DNA from: Agrococcus lahaulensis DSM 17612
GTDB taxonomy: Bacteria > Actinomycetota > Actinomycetes > Actinomycetales > Microbacteriaceae
DNA: 64,000 nt
Direction: 5' to 3'
NCBI RefSeq assembly: GCF_000425105.1
Contig: NZ_AULD01000005.1
Coordinates: 248,001 to 312,000, forward strand
Position numbers and translations under genes: made by a program. Positions 16,356-25,479 of this stretch are shown in pieces. How positions within the stretch are numbered: the first letter of the stretch is position 1; each line of letters opens with the position of its first letter. Under the pieces are notes generated by a model. The model saw only the letters and a program-made list of their open reading frames with translations. It had not been told where the DNA came from and did no database searches.

Positions 16356-17504
16356 TCAGTGCTCGCCGACGACCACGAGCGGCTTGATGCAGTCGTCGAG
16401 CTTCGACGAGAAGATGTGGTAGCCCTCGGCGATGTGCTCGAGGGGGATGCGGTGGGTCACGATGTCGCTCGGCTTCAGGTGGCCCGCCTGGATGTGCTCG
16501 AACAGCCTCGGCCACTGCCGCTTCATCGGCGCCTGGTTCATGCGCAGCGTCAGGCCCTTGTTCATCGCATCGCCGAACTTCACGGCGCTGAAGATCGGGC
16601 CGTAGGCGCCCATGACCGAGACGGTCGCGCCCTTCCGCACCGAGTCGATCGCCCAGTTCAGCGCGATCGGCGAGCCGCCCTGCAGCTTGAGCTTCGCGGC
16701 GGTGACGTGCTGGAGGAAGTTGCCGTCGGCCTCCGCTCCCACCGCGTCGATCGCGACGTCGGCGCCGAACCAGTCGGTGATCCTCTTGAGGTGCACGACG
16801 ATGTCGTCGTACTCGGTGAAGTTGTAGGTCTCGGCGTGCGCGAACGTGCGGGCCTTCTCGAGCCGGTAGTCGAGGTGGTCGATGACGATGACGCGACCGG
16901 CGCCCATGAACCACGCCGACTTCGCGGCGTAGAGCCCGACGGGGCCGGCGCCGAACACCACCACGGTGTCGCCCTCGGTGATGTCGCCCAGCTGGGCTCC
17001 GAAGTAGCCGGTGGAGAGCGCATCCGTCAGCATCACGGCATCCTCGTCGTCCATCCACTCCGGGATGATCGTCGGGCCGACGTCGGCGAACGGCACGCGT
17101 ACGAACTCGGCCTGGCCGCCATCGTAGCCGCCCGTGGTGTGCGAGTAGCCGTAGAGCGCGCCGACCGCCGTGGCGTTCGGGTTGACGTTGTGGCAGTTCG
17201 AGTAGAGCCCCCGCGTGCAGTAGAAGCACGAGCCGCAGTAGATGTTCGCTGGCACCATCACGCGGTCGCCGACCTTGAGGCTCTGCACCGACGGGCCGAC
17301 CTCGTCGACGACGCCGATGAACTCGTGCCCGAAGGTCGTCCCGACCCGGGTGTCGGGCATCATGCCGTGGTACAGGTGCAGGTCGGAGCCGCAGATCGCG
17401 CCGAGCTGCACGCGGATGATCGCGTCGTTCGGGTGCTCGATCCTCGGCTTGGGCTTCTCCTCGACCCGCACCTTGTAGGGCCCGCGGTAGACCATCGCTC
17501 GCAT
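16356..17504 (-). CDS. Zinc-dependent alcohol dehydrogenase
   Basis: 382 residues, medium-chain dehydrogenase/reductase. Catalytic zinc ligands are Cys38, His60 and Glu61 (GHEFIG); the structural zinc lobe has Cys90, 93, 96 and 104. The nucleotide-binding loop GAGPVG is near residue 176. The insert pattern (YGYSHTTGGYDGGQAEFVRVPFADV) resembles the glutathione-independent formaldehyde/alcohol dehydrogenase-like branch; the true substrate is not evident. ATG 17504 has GGAGGC upstream. First gene of a two-gene unit with the hypothetical membrane protein. Confidence 0.92.
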   Translation of the reverse strand: MRAMVYRGPYKVRVEEKPKPRIEHPNDAIIRVQLGAICGSDLHLYHGMMPDTRVGTTFGHEFIGVVDEVGPSVQSLKVGDRVMVPANIYCGSCFYCTRGLYSNCHNVNPNATAVGALYGYSHTTGGYDGGQAEFVRVPFADVGPTIIPEWMDDEDAVMLTDALSTGYFGAQLGDITEGDTVVVFGAGPVGLYAAKSAWFMGAGRVIVIDHLDYRLEKARTFAHAETYNFTEYDDIVVHLKRITDWFGADVAIDAVGAEADGNFLQHVTAAKLKLQGGSPIALNWAIDSVRKGATVSVMGAYGPIFSAVKFGDAMNKGLTLRMNQAPMKRQWPRLFEHIQAGHLKPSDIVTHRIPLEHIAEGYHIFSSKLDDCIKPLVVVGEH

Positions 17505-17585
17505 CGGCTCGCCTCCTGGTGGATTGGTGAGCCAGCGTCGCAGGGGCGCGCACGCCGCTTCAAGGCGTGGCGGCTGGGAATCCCC

Positions 17586-18137
17586 TCATCGCTCGGTCGT
17601 CGATGGGCGGATGCGTCGGCGCGGCCCGGACGAGGCAGGCACGAGGCGCGCGGCGCGGTCCTCCTCGCTCATCCGCGCGAGCACGCGCACGTCAGCGCCG
17701 TCCGGGAAGTAGTCGCGCCGGCGTCGCTCGAGCCCGTGGATGTACCACCACGGCGGCACGAACGCCCCCTTCGAGCGGTTGTGCCCGCGGCACAGCGCTT
17801 GCCCGTTGCTCACGACCGTCGGGCCGCCCTTCGACCACGGCATGATGTGGTCCGCATCCGTCGCCGGTGACGAGCATCGGCCCCAAGTAAAGAACAGCGG
17901 CGCCTCGCAGCGCCCGCCGGCGCGAGCCATGACCGTGGCCCGCGCGGCGAACTTGAAGCTGCGCCACGGGTCGCGCTTCGTCGAGCCGGGGCCACGACCG
18001 AGCATCGGGAATCGCAGCACGACGACGAGCGCCAGCATCGGGATGAGCCACCACAGGTGAGGCGCGAGCACCGCGAGCGCTCCTTGTGCCATGAGCGCAG
18101 CGAGGTCCATGGCGCCATCATGGCTGACATCACCCAC
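17586..18137 (-). CDS. HNH endonuclease with N-terminal membrane helix
   Basis: 183 residues. An N-terminal hydrophobic helix (about 27-46, LWWLIPMLALVVVLRF) precedes a soluble HNH domain: RAGGRCE, DADHIMPWSKGGPTVVSN and LCRGHNRSKG, carrying the Asp-His, Asn and His of the beta-beta-alpha-metal fold. A membrane-tethered HNH protein is unusual; target and cleavage activity are unknown. GTG 18137 is used since GGGAGCG lies upstream; an internal ATG at 18110 would still include the helix. Confidence 0.82.
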   Translation of the reverse strand: MGDVSHDGAMDLAALMAQGALAVLAPHLWWLIPMLALVVVLRFPMLGRGPGSTKRDPWRSFKFAARATVMARAGGRCEAPLFFTWGRCSSPATDADHIMPWSKGGPTVVSNGQALCRGHNRSKGAFVPPWWYIHGLERRRRDYFPDGADVRVLARMSEEDRAARLVPASSGPRRRIRPSTTER

Positions 18138-18175
18138 ATCGGTCGCTCCCGCGCCGCATCAGGCGCGCGGCGCGG

Positions 18176-19693
18176 TCAGCCCTCCCCGCCGAGCCGCCCC
18201 GTCATCCGCCCGTGCATCTGCGTCGAGGCCGCGTTGAGCCCCTGCAGCTCGACCGTCTTGCCGAGCCGCGCGTACTTCGTCTCGATCGCGTCGAGCGCGG
18301 CGACGGTCGACGCGTCCCAGATGTGCGAGCGCGAGAGGTCGACGACGACCCGCTCCGGGTCATCGACGTAGGAGAACTGCGTCGTGAGGTCGTTGGAGGA
18401 GGCGAAGAACAGCTCGCCCTCCACCGTGTAGTGCGCCGACGCATCCGTCGCCGTCCGGGTCACCGTCGCGAAGTGCGCCACCCGGCGGGCGAAGAGCACC
18501 ATCGCCGTCACGACGCCGACGATGACGCCGATCGCGAGGTTGTGCGTCGCCACGACGACCGCGACGGTGACGACCATCACGAGCGTCTCCGACTTCGGCA
18601 GGCGCCTCAGCGTCGCGGGGCGGATGCTGTGCCAGTCGAAGGTGCCGACCGACACCATGACCATGACCGCGACGAGCGCCGCCATCGGGATGAGGCCGAC
18701 GATGTCGCCGAGCGCGACGATGAGGATGAGCAGGAAGACGCCGGCGAGGAAGGTCGAGACCCGCGAGCGGGCGCCCGATGCCTTCACGTTGATCATCGTC
18801 TGGCCGATCATCGCGCAGCCGCCCATGCCGCCGAACATGCCGGAGGCGATGTTGGCGACGCCCTGGCCCCAGGACTCGCGCGTCTTGTCGGAGCGGGTGT
18901 CGGTGACGTCGTCGACGAGCTTCGCCGTCATGAGCGACTCCATGAGGCCGACGAGCGCCATCGCGAGCGCGGTCGGGCCGATGATGCCGAGGGTCTCGAG
19001 GGTGAGCGGCACCTGCGGGATGAAGAGCTCGGGCAGGCTGCGCGGCAGCTCGCCCTGGTCGGCGACGTTCGGCACCGACCAGCCGAAGACGAGCACGGCC
19101 GCGGTGAGCAGCACGATCGCGACGAGCGGCGCCGGCACGACCCTCTGCAGCTTCGGCAGCAGCACGAGGATGAGGATGCCGACCCCGACGAGCGGGTAGA
19201 CGAGCCACGGCACGTCGATGAGGTGCGGGATCTGCGCGATGAAGATGAGGATCGCGAGCGCGTTGACGAAGCCCACCATCACGCTGCGCGGGATGAAGCG
19301 CATGAGCTTCGCGACGCCGAGCACGCCGAGCACGATCTGCAGCGCGCCGGCGAGCAGCACGGTGGCGATGAAGTAGTCGAAGCCGTGCTCGCGCATGATC
19401 GGCGCGATGACGAGCGCGATGGCGCCGGTCGCGGCGCTGATCATCGCGGGCCGGCCGCCGACGAAGGCGATCGTGACGGCCATGATGAAGCTCGAGAAGA
19501 GGCCGACGCGCGGGTCGACGCCCGCGATGATCGAGAAGGAGATCGCCTCGGGGATGAGCGCGAGCGCGACGACGAGGCCGGCGAGCGCCTCGCGCGTGAG
19601 CAGCTTCGGGTTCTTCAGCACGGTGGCGACGGATGGGTCGTCGCGGTAGCGCTCGCGGGTGACGGGGGCGGTGGTGGTCACGGGATGCTCCAT
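18176..19693 (-). CDS. SulP-family inorganic anion transporter
   Basis: 505 residues. Membrane domain with the SulP signatures EALAGLVVALALIPEAISFSIIAGVDPRVGLFSS and GGRPAMISAATGAIALV, followed by a cytoplasmic STAS domain (about 400-500; ERVVVDLSRSHIWDASTVAALD). Carries sulfate, bicarbonate or another oxyanion by symport or exchange; the substrate is not readable from sequence. Divergent from a MerR-type regulator with a matching palindrome in the 147-bp gap, so it is the probable target of that regulator. Confidence 0.92.
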   Translation of the reverse strand: MEHPVTTTAPVTRERYRDDPSVATVLKNPKLLTREALAGLVVALALIPEAISFSIIAGVDPRVGLFSSFIMAVTIAFVGGRPAMISAATGAIALVIAPIMREHGFDYFIATVLLAGALQIVLGVLGVAKLMRFIPRSVMVGFVNALAILIFIAQIPHLIDVPWLVYPLVGVGILILVLLPKLQRVVPAPLVAIVLLTAAVLVFGWSVPNVADQGELPRSLPELFIPQVPLTLETLGIIGPTALAMALVGLMESLMTAKLVDDVTDTRSDKTRESWGQGVANIASGMFGGMGGCAMIGQTMINVKASGARSRVSTFLAGVFLLILIVALGDIVGLIPMAALVAVMVMVSVGTFDWHSIRPATLRRLPKSETLVMVVTVAVVVATHNLAIGVIVGVVTAMVLFARRVAHFATVTRTATDASAHYTVEGELFFASSNDLTTQFSYVDDPERVVVDLSRSHIWDASTVAALDAIETKYARLGKTVELQGLNAASTQMHGRMTGRLGGEG

Positions 19694-19797
19694 GGGACGG
19701 CGCGGGCGTGCCGCGGCGGATGTGGGGCGCAGCGGCGCGCGGCGCTCCGTCGCCGGATGGACGAGGATGGGAGCGCGGGTCGAGAGCTCGACCGGGC

Positions 19798-19825
19798 AAC
19801 TCTACCGTAACGTGAGGGTAGAGTT
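19798..19825. promoter_or_regulatory. MerR-type operator
   Basis: AACTCTACC (19798-19806) and GGTAGAGTT (19817-19825) form a perfect 9-bp inverted repeat with a 10-base centre. This is the layout of MerR-family operators that sit inside a promoter with an overlong spacer. Located between SulP and the MerR gene. Confidence 0.75.
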
Positions 19826-19840
19826 GAAGAGGGAAATCAG

Positions 19841-20212
19841 ATGACAGCCGACGGAACGATGCACATCGGTGAGCTCGCCGAGCGCACCGGCCTCTCGCTG
19901 CGCTCGCTGCGCCACTGGGACGAGCTCGGGCTCGTGCACGCGTCGGGCCGCACCGAGGGCGGCTTCCGGCTCTACTCCGAGGCCGACGAGCAGCGGGTGC
20001 GGCTCATCATGAGCATGAAGCCCTTCGGCTTCACGCTCGAGGAGCTCGCCGAGCTCGCCGACGCGATCGAGGCGGCGCCGGCGAATCCGCTCAGCGCACT
20101 GCCCGACGAGCGCGCGACGTGGTTCCGCGACGAGATGCAGCGCCGCCGCGACAAGCTCGCCCGGCAGCTGGCGGACGCCGACGGGCTGCTGGCACGCATC
20201 CAGCCCTCGTAG
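19841..20212 (+). CDS. MerR-family transcriptional regulator
   Basis: 123 residues. N-terminal winged helix (MHIGELAERTGLSLRSLRHWDELGLV... GGFRLYSEADEQRVRLI) followed by a dimerisation helix (MQRRRDKLARQLADADGLLARI). No Cys metal site, so it is not a metal sensor; the short C-terminal part leaves the ligand unknown. Probably controls itself and the divergent SulP transporter through the palindrome at 19798-19825. ATG preceded by GAAGAGGG. Confidence 0.9.
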   Translation: MTADGTMHIGELAERTGLSLRSLRHWDELGLVHASGRTEGGFRLYSEADEQRVRLIMSMKPFGFTLEELAELADAIEAAPANPLSALPDERATWFRDEMQRRRDKLARQLADADGLLARIQPS

Positions 20213-20218
20213 GAGCGC

Positions 20219-20425
20219 TCACTCCCCCGCGCGGCCGCGCGCGAAGTGCTTCCGGATGCGGTCGGCCTGCTCGGGCGTGAGGTGCCACTCGGTGCCGATC
20301 TCGTGGCCCTCGAACGGGCCGCCGCCATCGGCGGGATTGCGCAGGAAGCCGCGGATCTGCTTGCCCTTGCGGTCCATGCCGAGCTCGCGCGACAGCTCCA
20401 CGGGGGTGATCGTCGACTCGTCCAT
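20219..20425 (-). CDS. Small conserved hypothetical protein
   Basis: 68 residues: TITPVELSRELGMDRKGKQIRGFLRNP, then FEGHEIGTEWHLTPEQADRIRKHF. The spacing looks like a small helix-turn-helix plus a second helical element, as in Lsr2-like or Arg-binding cores, but I do not recognise the family. ATG 20425 is preceded six bases upstream by TAGCCT, so the transcript is probably leaderless. Converges with the MerR gene only six bases away. Confidence 0.78.
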   Translation of the reverse strand: MDESTITPVELSRELGMDRKGKQIRGFLRNPADGGGPFEGHEIGTEWHLTPEQADRIRKHFARGRAGE

Positions 20426-20457
20426 GGGCCGAGGCTATCGGCAGGGACCGCGACGCG

Positions 20458-20496
20458 GACGAGCCGCCCGGCGCCGTGCGGCGCGGGCGGCTCGTC
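20458..20496. terminator. Intrinsic terminator of the alanine dehydrogenase operon
   Basis: GACGAGCCGCCCG (20458-20470) pairs perfectly with CGGGCGGCTCGTC (20484-20496). Sits just past the stop of the alanine dehydrogenase gene (minus strand) and upstream of the small gene at 20219-20425. Confidence 0.65.
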
Positions 20497-20516
20497 GAAC
20501 GGGCGGATGCGTCGGA

Positions 20517-21638
20517 CTACGCGTGCGCGAGCGACCGGTCGTCGGCACCGCCAGCCGGCAGATCCGGGAAGGCCTCGGCGACACCCGCGTGCACGATGCG
20601 CCCGGCGCGCGTGTTGACCCCCGCGGCGAGCATGCGATCGGCGGCGATCGCCGCCTCCGCACCCCGCTGCGCGATGCGCCGGATGTACGGCAGCGTCGCG
20701 TTCGAGAGCGCGCGCGTCGCGGTCTGCGGCACGGCGCCCGGCATGTTCGCGACGCAGTAGTGACGGATGCCGTCGACCTCGAAGGTCGGGTCGGCGTACG
20801 TCGTCGCGCGCGACGTCTCGAACGCGCCGCCCTGGTCGATCGCGACGTCGATGAGCAGCGCCGTCGGCTTCAGCAGCCCGAGCTGCGCGCGCGAGACGAC
20901 CTTCGGCGCCGCGCGGCCCGGCACGAGCACCGCGCCGATCACGACGTCGGCCTGCTCGAGCTCGGCCTCGAGCGTCGCGACGTCCGACATCAGCACGCGG
21001 GCGCGGCCGTGCAGCAGCGCGTCGAGCTGACGGATGCGCGTGGGCGACATCTCGAGCACCGTCACCTCGGCCTGCATGCCGAGGGCGAGCTGCGCGGCCT
21101 GCGTGCCGACGGCGCCGCCGCCGATGATGAGCACGCGCGCCGGCGCGACGCCCGGGGCACCGCCGAGCAGCACGCCCGGGCCGCCCGCGGGCCGCATGAG
21201 GTGCGCAGCGGCCGCGTGCGCCGCGAGGCTGCCGGCGATCTCGCTCATGGGCGCGAGCAGCGGCAGGCTGCCGCCGTCGCTCACGGTCTCGTACGCGATG
21301 CCGAGCGTGCCCGACTCGAGCAGCGCCTCGGTGAGCGGCCGGTCGGCCGCGAGGTGCAGGTAGGTGAAGAGCGCGAGGTCGTCGCGCAGGAAGCCGTACT
21401 CCTCCGCGATCGGCTCCTTCACCTTCACGAGCAGCTCCACCCGCGTCCACGCCTCCTCGCGCGACACGAGCTCGGCACCTCCGGCGAGGTACTGCTCGTC
21501 GGGGAACCCCGCGAGCTCGCCCGCGCCGCGCTCGACGAGCACCTCGTGGCCCGACCGCACGAGGTCCTCGGCGCCCGCAGGCGTGAGCCCGACCCGCGCC
21601 TCGCCGGGCTTGATCTCCTTGACGACTGCGATCCGCAT
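20517..21638 (-). CDS. ald: Alanine dehydrogenase
   Basis: 373 residues, full length. NAD-dependent oxidative deamination of L-alanine to pyruvate and ammonia, or the reverse. Signatures: KEIKPGEARVGLTPAGAEDLV at the N-terminus, KVKEP, YLHLAADRPLT, the nucleotide loop IIGGGAVGTQAAQLALGM and DVAIDQGGAFETS. Third gene of an operon with a class III aminotransferase and an aldehyde dehydrogenase; it can recycle the alanine formed by a pyruvate-dependent transaminase. ATG 21638 is preferred; an in-frame ATG at 21656 overlapping the upstream stop region is an alternative. Confidence 0.95.
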   Translation of the reverse strand: MRIAVVKEIKPGEARVGLTPAGAEDLVRSGHEVLVERGAGELAGFPDEQYLAGGAELVSREEAWTRVELLVKVKEPIAEEYGFLRDDLALFTYLHLAADRPLTEALLESGTLGIAYETVSDGGSLPLLAPMSEIAGSLAAHAAAAHLMRPAGGPGVLLGGAPGVAPARVLIIGGGAVGTQAAQLALGMQAEVTVLEMSPTRIRQLDALLHGRARVLMSDVATLEAELEQADVVIGAVLVPGRAAPKVVSRAQLGLLKPTALLIDVAIDQGGAFETSRATTYADPTFEVDGIRHYCVANMPGAVPQTATRALSNATLPYIRRIAQRGAEAAIAADRMLAAGVNTRAGRIVHAGVAEAFPDLPAGGADDRSLAHA

Positions 21639-21657
21639 CCGCCTGTCCTCTCTCATC

Positions 21658-23136
21658 TCAGCTGCTCGCGCGTCGCGCGATGTTGTAGAAGCGCACCGAC
21701 TGGTACTCCTCGAGGCCCTCGGCGCTGCCCTCGCGGCCGAGGCCGGACTGCTTGACGCCGCCGAACGGCGCGGCCGCGTTCGACGGCACGCCCTGGTTGA
21801 TGCCGACGATGCCGCTCTCGAGCCGATCCGCGACGTCGAGCGCGCGGTCGAGGCTCTCGGTGAAGACGTACGCCGCGAGCCCGAACTCGGTGTCGTTCGC
21901 CCGCTCGAGCGCCTCCGCCTCGGTCGAGAACCGCTGGATCGCGGCGATCGGGCCGAAGATCTCCTCGCGGGCGAGGTCGCCGTCGGCCGGCACCCGGTCG
22001 AGCACCGTCGGCGCGAAGAAGCGGCCGTCGCCGAGCGCCTCACCGCCCGCGAGCAGCGTCGCCCCGCGCTCGACCGCGTCGCTCGTGAAGGCGCCCATCT
22101 GCTCGACGGCGCGGGTGTCGATGAGCGGGCCGAGCACGGTGCCGGCGCCGAGCCCGCCGCCGACCTTCACCTGGCGGAACCGCTCGGCGAGCCCCTCGAC
22201 GAACGCGTCGGCGATGCCCTCTTGCACGAAGAAGCGGTTCGCGCCGATGCACGACTGGCCGCCGTTGCGCAGCTTCGCCGCGAACGCCCCGTCGATCGCG
22301 CGCTCGAGGTCGGCGTCGTCGAAGACGAGGAACGGCGCGTTGCCGCCGAGCTCCATCGACGAGCGCAGCACATTGTCGGACGCGAGGCGCATGAGCGTGC
22401 GGCCGACCTCCGTCGAGCCGGTGAACGAGACCTTCCGCACGCGCGGGTCGCGGAGCACCGCCTCGCTGAAGCGCGACGAGCTTGAGGTCGTGACGACCTG
22501 CACGAGGTCGGCGGGCACGCCCGCCTGCACCGCGAGCTGCACGGCGAAGATCGTCGTGAGCGGCGTCGCGGTCGCGGGCTTCACGACCGCGGCGCAACCG
22601 GCCGCGAGCGCGGGCGCGATCTTGCGCGTCGCCATCGCGAGCGGGAAGTTCCACGGCGTGATGAGCACCGAGAGCCCGACGGGCGCGCGCCGCGTGAGGA
22701 TGCTCGCGCCGCCGTCGGGCGCGTCGCGGAACCCGCCCGCCGGCCGCACGGCCTCCTCGGCGTACCAGCGCACGAAGTCGGAGCCGTACTTCACCTCGCC
22801 GCGCGCCTCCGCGAGCGGCTTGCCCATCTCGCGCGAGATGAGATGCGCGAGCTCCTCGGTGCGCTCGACGAGCAGCGCGTGCCACGCGTGCAGCACGTTC
22901 GCGCGCTCCCGCGGGGTCGTGCGCGCCCAGGCCCGACCCGCCGCATCCGCCGCCTCGACGACCCGCAGGGCGCCGTCGACGTCGATGTCGGCGATGTGGG
23001 CGATGCGCTCGCCGGTGGCGGGGTCGTCGACCCCGATGCCCTCGGCGGGCAGGTCGAGGCCCCCGATCACCGCGTCGGCGGTGGCGACGGCGGATGCGTC
23101 GTGCGCGATGAGCGCGTCGGTCGCGATGGCGCTCAT
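21658..23136 (-). CDS. NAD(P)-dependent aldehyde dehydrogenase, succinate-semialdehyde dehydrogenase-like
   Basis: 492 residues. Catalytic Cys in GGQSCIGANR (near 295), general-base Glu in MELGGNAPF (near 262) and nucleotide loop FTGSTEVG. The sequence around the Cys and the C-terminal AAPFGGVKQSGLGREGSAEGLEEYQ are those of the GabD branch, which oxidises succinate semialdehyde or similar omega-semialdehydes. Its ATG overlaps the aminotransferase stop, so the semialdehyde made by that enzyme is its likely substrate. Exact chain length of the substrate is inferred. Confidence 0.93.
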   Translation of the reverse strand: MSAIATDALIAHDASAVATADAVIGGLDLPAEGIGVDDPATGERIAHIADIDVDGALRVVEAADAAGRAWARTTPRERANVLHAWHALLVERTEELAHLISREMGKPLAEARGEVKYGSDFVRWYAEEAVRPAGGFRDAPDGGASILTRRAPVGLSVLITPWNFPLAMATRKIAPALAAGCAAVVKPATATPLTTIFAVQLAVQAGVPADLVQVVTTSSSSRFSEAVLRDPRVRKVSFTGSTEVGRTLMRLASDNVLRSSMELGGNAPFLVFDDADLERAIDGAFAAKLRNGGQSCIGANRFFVQEGIADAFVEGLAERFRQVKVGGGLGAGTVLGPLIDTRAVEQMGAFTSDAVERGATLLAGGEALGDGRFFAPTVLDRVPADGDLAREEIFGPIAAIQRFSTEAEALERANDTEFGLAAYVFTESLDRALDVADRLESGIVGINQGVPSNAAAPFGGVKQSGLGREGSAEGLEEYQSVRFYNIARRASS

Positions 23137-24431
23137 CGGCCGGCCTCCTCGACGATCGCCTGCTCGATCGCGGCGACGTAGTCGACGACCTCGCGGTCGC
23201 TGACGATGAACGGCGGGCTCAGCTGCAGCGTGTTGCCGCGCAGCGGGCGGGTGATCACGCCGAGCTCGACCGCCCGGTCGGCGACGCGCTCGTTGCCGAT
23301 CCGCTCGTCGAGCGAGATGCCGCCGAGGAAGCCCGCGACGCGCACGTCGACGACGGCCTCCTGGCGCTCGCGCAGGGCCTCGAGCTCGCGCCGCAGCACG
23401 TCCTCGAGCTCGCGCACGCGCGGCACGAGCCCGTCGCGCTCGAGGATGTCGAGGTTCGCGAGCGCGACGGCTGCCGCGGTCGCGTGGCCGGCGTAGGTGG
23501 CGCCGTGCCGGAAGACGGGCGTGTCGGGCGCGTCGACGTAGAACGGCTCCCACAGCCGCGGCGCGACGAGCACGCCGCCGAGCGGCGCGTAGCCCGAGGT
23601 GACGCCCTTCGCGAAGGTCACGAGGTCGGGCTCGATGCCGAAGCGCTGAGCGGCGAACATCTCACCCGTCCGGCCGAAGCCGGTGATGACCTCGTCGAGC
23701 ACGAGCAGGATGTCGTGCTCGCGCGCGAGGCGCTGCAGGCCCTCGAGGTAGCCCGGCTCGGGCGGGTTGACGCCACCGGTGCCCTGCACGGGCTCGGCGA
23801 CGACCGCGGCGATCCGGTCGGCGCCGAGGCGCTCGATGGTCTCCTCGACCTGCGCGAGGTCGTCGAAGGAGACGCGCGCGGTCTCGGGCACGAGCGACTC
23901 GGTGCCGTAGCCCTCGCGGTTGAAGGGCAGGCCAGCGATGCTCGTGCCGTAGGCGTGAAGGCCGTGGTACGCGTGCTCGCGGCTCAGGATGATCTGCTTC
24001 GTCGGGCGGCCCTGCTGCTGCCAGTGGCGACGGGCGAGCTTGCACGCGACGTCGATCGCGTCGGAGCCGCCCGAGTTGAGGATGACCTTCGCGCGCTCCA
24101 TCGGCGCGAGGGCGGCGAGCCGCTCGCCGAGCTCGAGCGCCTTGTCGTTCGAGTAGCGGGCGAAGATGTGGTACGTCTCGAGCCGCTGCATCTGCTCGAA
24201 CGCGGCACGCGCGAGCTCGGGGTGGGCGTGGCCGACGTTCGCGTGCCAGAGGCCCGCGGTGCCGTCGAAGAGCCGCTGCCCCTCGGTCGTGAAGACGTAC
24301 GAGCCCTCGCCGCGATCGATGACGAGCTGGCGGCCGAGGATCGAGGGCATGTGCGCCTGCGCCGACCACAGCGCGGGCGCGTCGAGCACCCGGGCGGCGT
24401 CCGTGGCGGCGTGGGCATCGGTGAGCGTCAT
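23133..24431 (-). CDS. Class III (omega-amino acid:pyruvate-type) aminotransferase
   Basis: 432 residues, PLP enzyme. Features: NSGGSDAIDVACKLARRHW for phosphate binding, ILSREHAYHGLHAYGTSIAG, DEVITGFGRTG and the PLP lysine in FAKGVTSGYAPLGG (near 274). The family transfers amino groups from GABA, beta-alanine, taurine or similar to pyruvate. Followed in overlap by a semialdehyde dehydrogenase and then alanine dehydrogenase, which together give amine to acid oxidation with recycling of alanine. ATG 24431 with AAGGAG upstream; a longer in-frame start exists at 24503 but lies before that site. Confidence 0.92.
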   Translation of the reverse strand: MTLTDAHAATDAARVLDAPALWSAQAHMPSILGRQLVIDRGEGSYVFTTEGQRLFDGTAGLWHANVGHAHPELARAAFEQMQRLETYHIFARYSNDKALELGERLAALAPMERAKVILNSGGSDAIDVACKLARRHWQQQGRPTKQIILSREHAYHGLHAYGTSIAGLPFNREGYGTESLVPETARVSFDDLAQVEETIERLGADRIAAVVAEPVQGTGGVNPPEPGYLEGLQRLAREHDILLVLDEVITGFGRTGEMFAAQRFGIEPDLVTFAKGVTSGYAPLGGVLVAPRLWEPFYVDAPDTPVFRHGATYAGHATAAAVALANLDILERDGLVPRVRELEDVLRRELEALRERQEAVVDVRVAGFLGGISLDERIGNERVADRAVELGVITRPLRGNTLQLSPPFIVSDREVVDYVAAIEQAIVEEAGR

Positions 24432-24539
24432 CGCATCTCCTTCTTCGCAGACGTAGGTCGCGCGCCTCGAGCGGGCGCGCACCTCCACGCTAAGCGGCAA
24501 CACCCGTCAGGTACAGCGACCCTTTCCGACGATCGATCG

Positions 24540-25436
24540 TCAGCTCTGCTGACGATCCGCGAGCGCGGCTGCGATCGCGTCGCGCACGACGCCGAACCAC
24601 GGATGCGCGCCGGCGCCCGAGCGGACGAGGAGCAGGATGTCGCGCTCCTCGTTCGCGGGCAGCAGCGGGCTCGGCTCGAGCGCGGAGCCCGCCTCGCGCA
24701 CGACGAGGTCCGGCAGGAACGCCGCCGCGAGCCCCGCCTCGACGAGCCGCAGGTGGAAGAGCAGGTCGGAGGACTCGTGCGCGACGAGCGGCTCGAGCCC
24801 GAGCTCGCGGCAGACGCGCAGCGCCCACTCGGTCGACGGCGCCTCCCGGCGCTCCATGACCCACGGCATCCCCCGCATCTCCTGGAACGACGCGTTCGCG
24901 AACCGCTCGGGCAGGTAGCCGCGCACGGGGTCGCGACCGATCACGGAGGCCTCGATCGCGCCCGTCGGGCTCAGCTGCGTGCCGGGGAAGGTGTCGGTCA
25001 CGACGGCGTCGACCTGCCGCGAGACGAGGCGCAGCACCGCCTCCTCCGGGTCGGCGCGACGCAGGCGCACCTCGAGGCCGGGGTGCTCCTCGGCGAGCCG
25101 CTGGAGCGCGGTCGGCATGACGATGCGGCCGATCGACGTGTAGACCGCGACGGTGATGACGCCGCGCGGCTGCTCTCGGGCGGCGGCGAGCTCGGCCTCG
25201 GCGTGCTCGAGCGCGGCGAGCACCGCCTCGATGTTCTGCACGAGCTCACGGCCGACCGGCGTCAGCCGCGCGGTGCGGCCCACGCGCTCGAGCAGCACGG
25301 CGCCCGTCTCGCGCTCGAGCAGCGAGAGCTGCTGCGAGATCGCGGAGTGGCTGTAGGAGAGCTCGCGCGCCGCCGCCGTGATGCTGCCGTGCAGGGCCAC
25401 GGCCCGCAGCATCAGCAGTCGCGTGAGGTCGAGCAC
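24540..25436 (-). CDS. LysR-family transcriptional regulator
   Basis: 298 residues. N-terminal winged helix (MLDLTRLLMLRAVALHGSITAAARELSYSHSAISQQLSLLE) and a C-terminal effector-binding domain. Begins with GTG six bases after TAGGCT, a leaderless arrangement. It sits directly upstream of, and in the same direction as, the aminotransferase operon (109-bp gap), so it probably regulates it, although LysR regulators are more often divergent from their targets. Confidence 0.92.
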   Translation of the reverse strand: MLDLTRLLMLRAVALHGSITAAARELSYSHSAISQQLSLLERETGAVLLERVGRTARLTPVGRELVQNIEAVLAALEHAEAELAAAREQPRGVITVAVYTSIGRIVMPTALQRLAEEHPGLEVRLRRADPEEAVLRLVSRQVDAVVTDTFPGTQLSPTGAIEASVIGRDPVRGYLPERFANASFQEMRGMPWVMERREAPSTEWALRVCRELGLEPLVAHESSDLLFHLRLVEAGLAAAFLPDLVVREAGSALEPSPLLPANEERDILLLVRSGAGAHPWFGVVRDAIAAALADRQQS

Positions 25437-25479
25437 GGTCGAAGCCTATGCCGGGCGCTCGGTCGAGCGGCCCCGCGCC

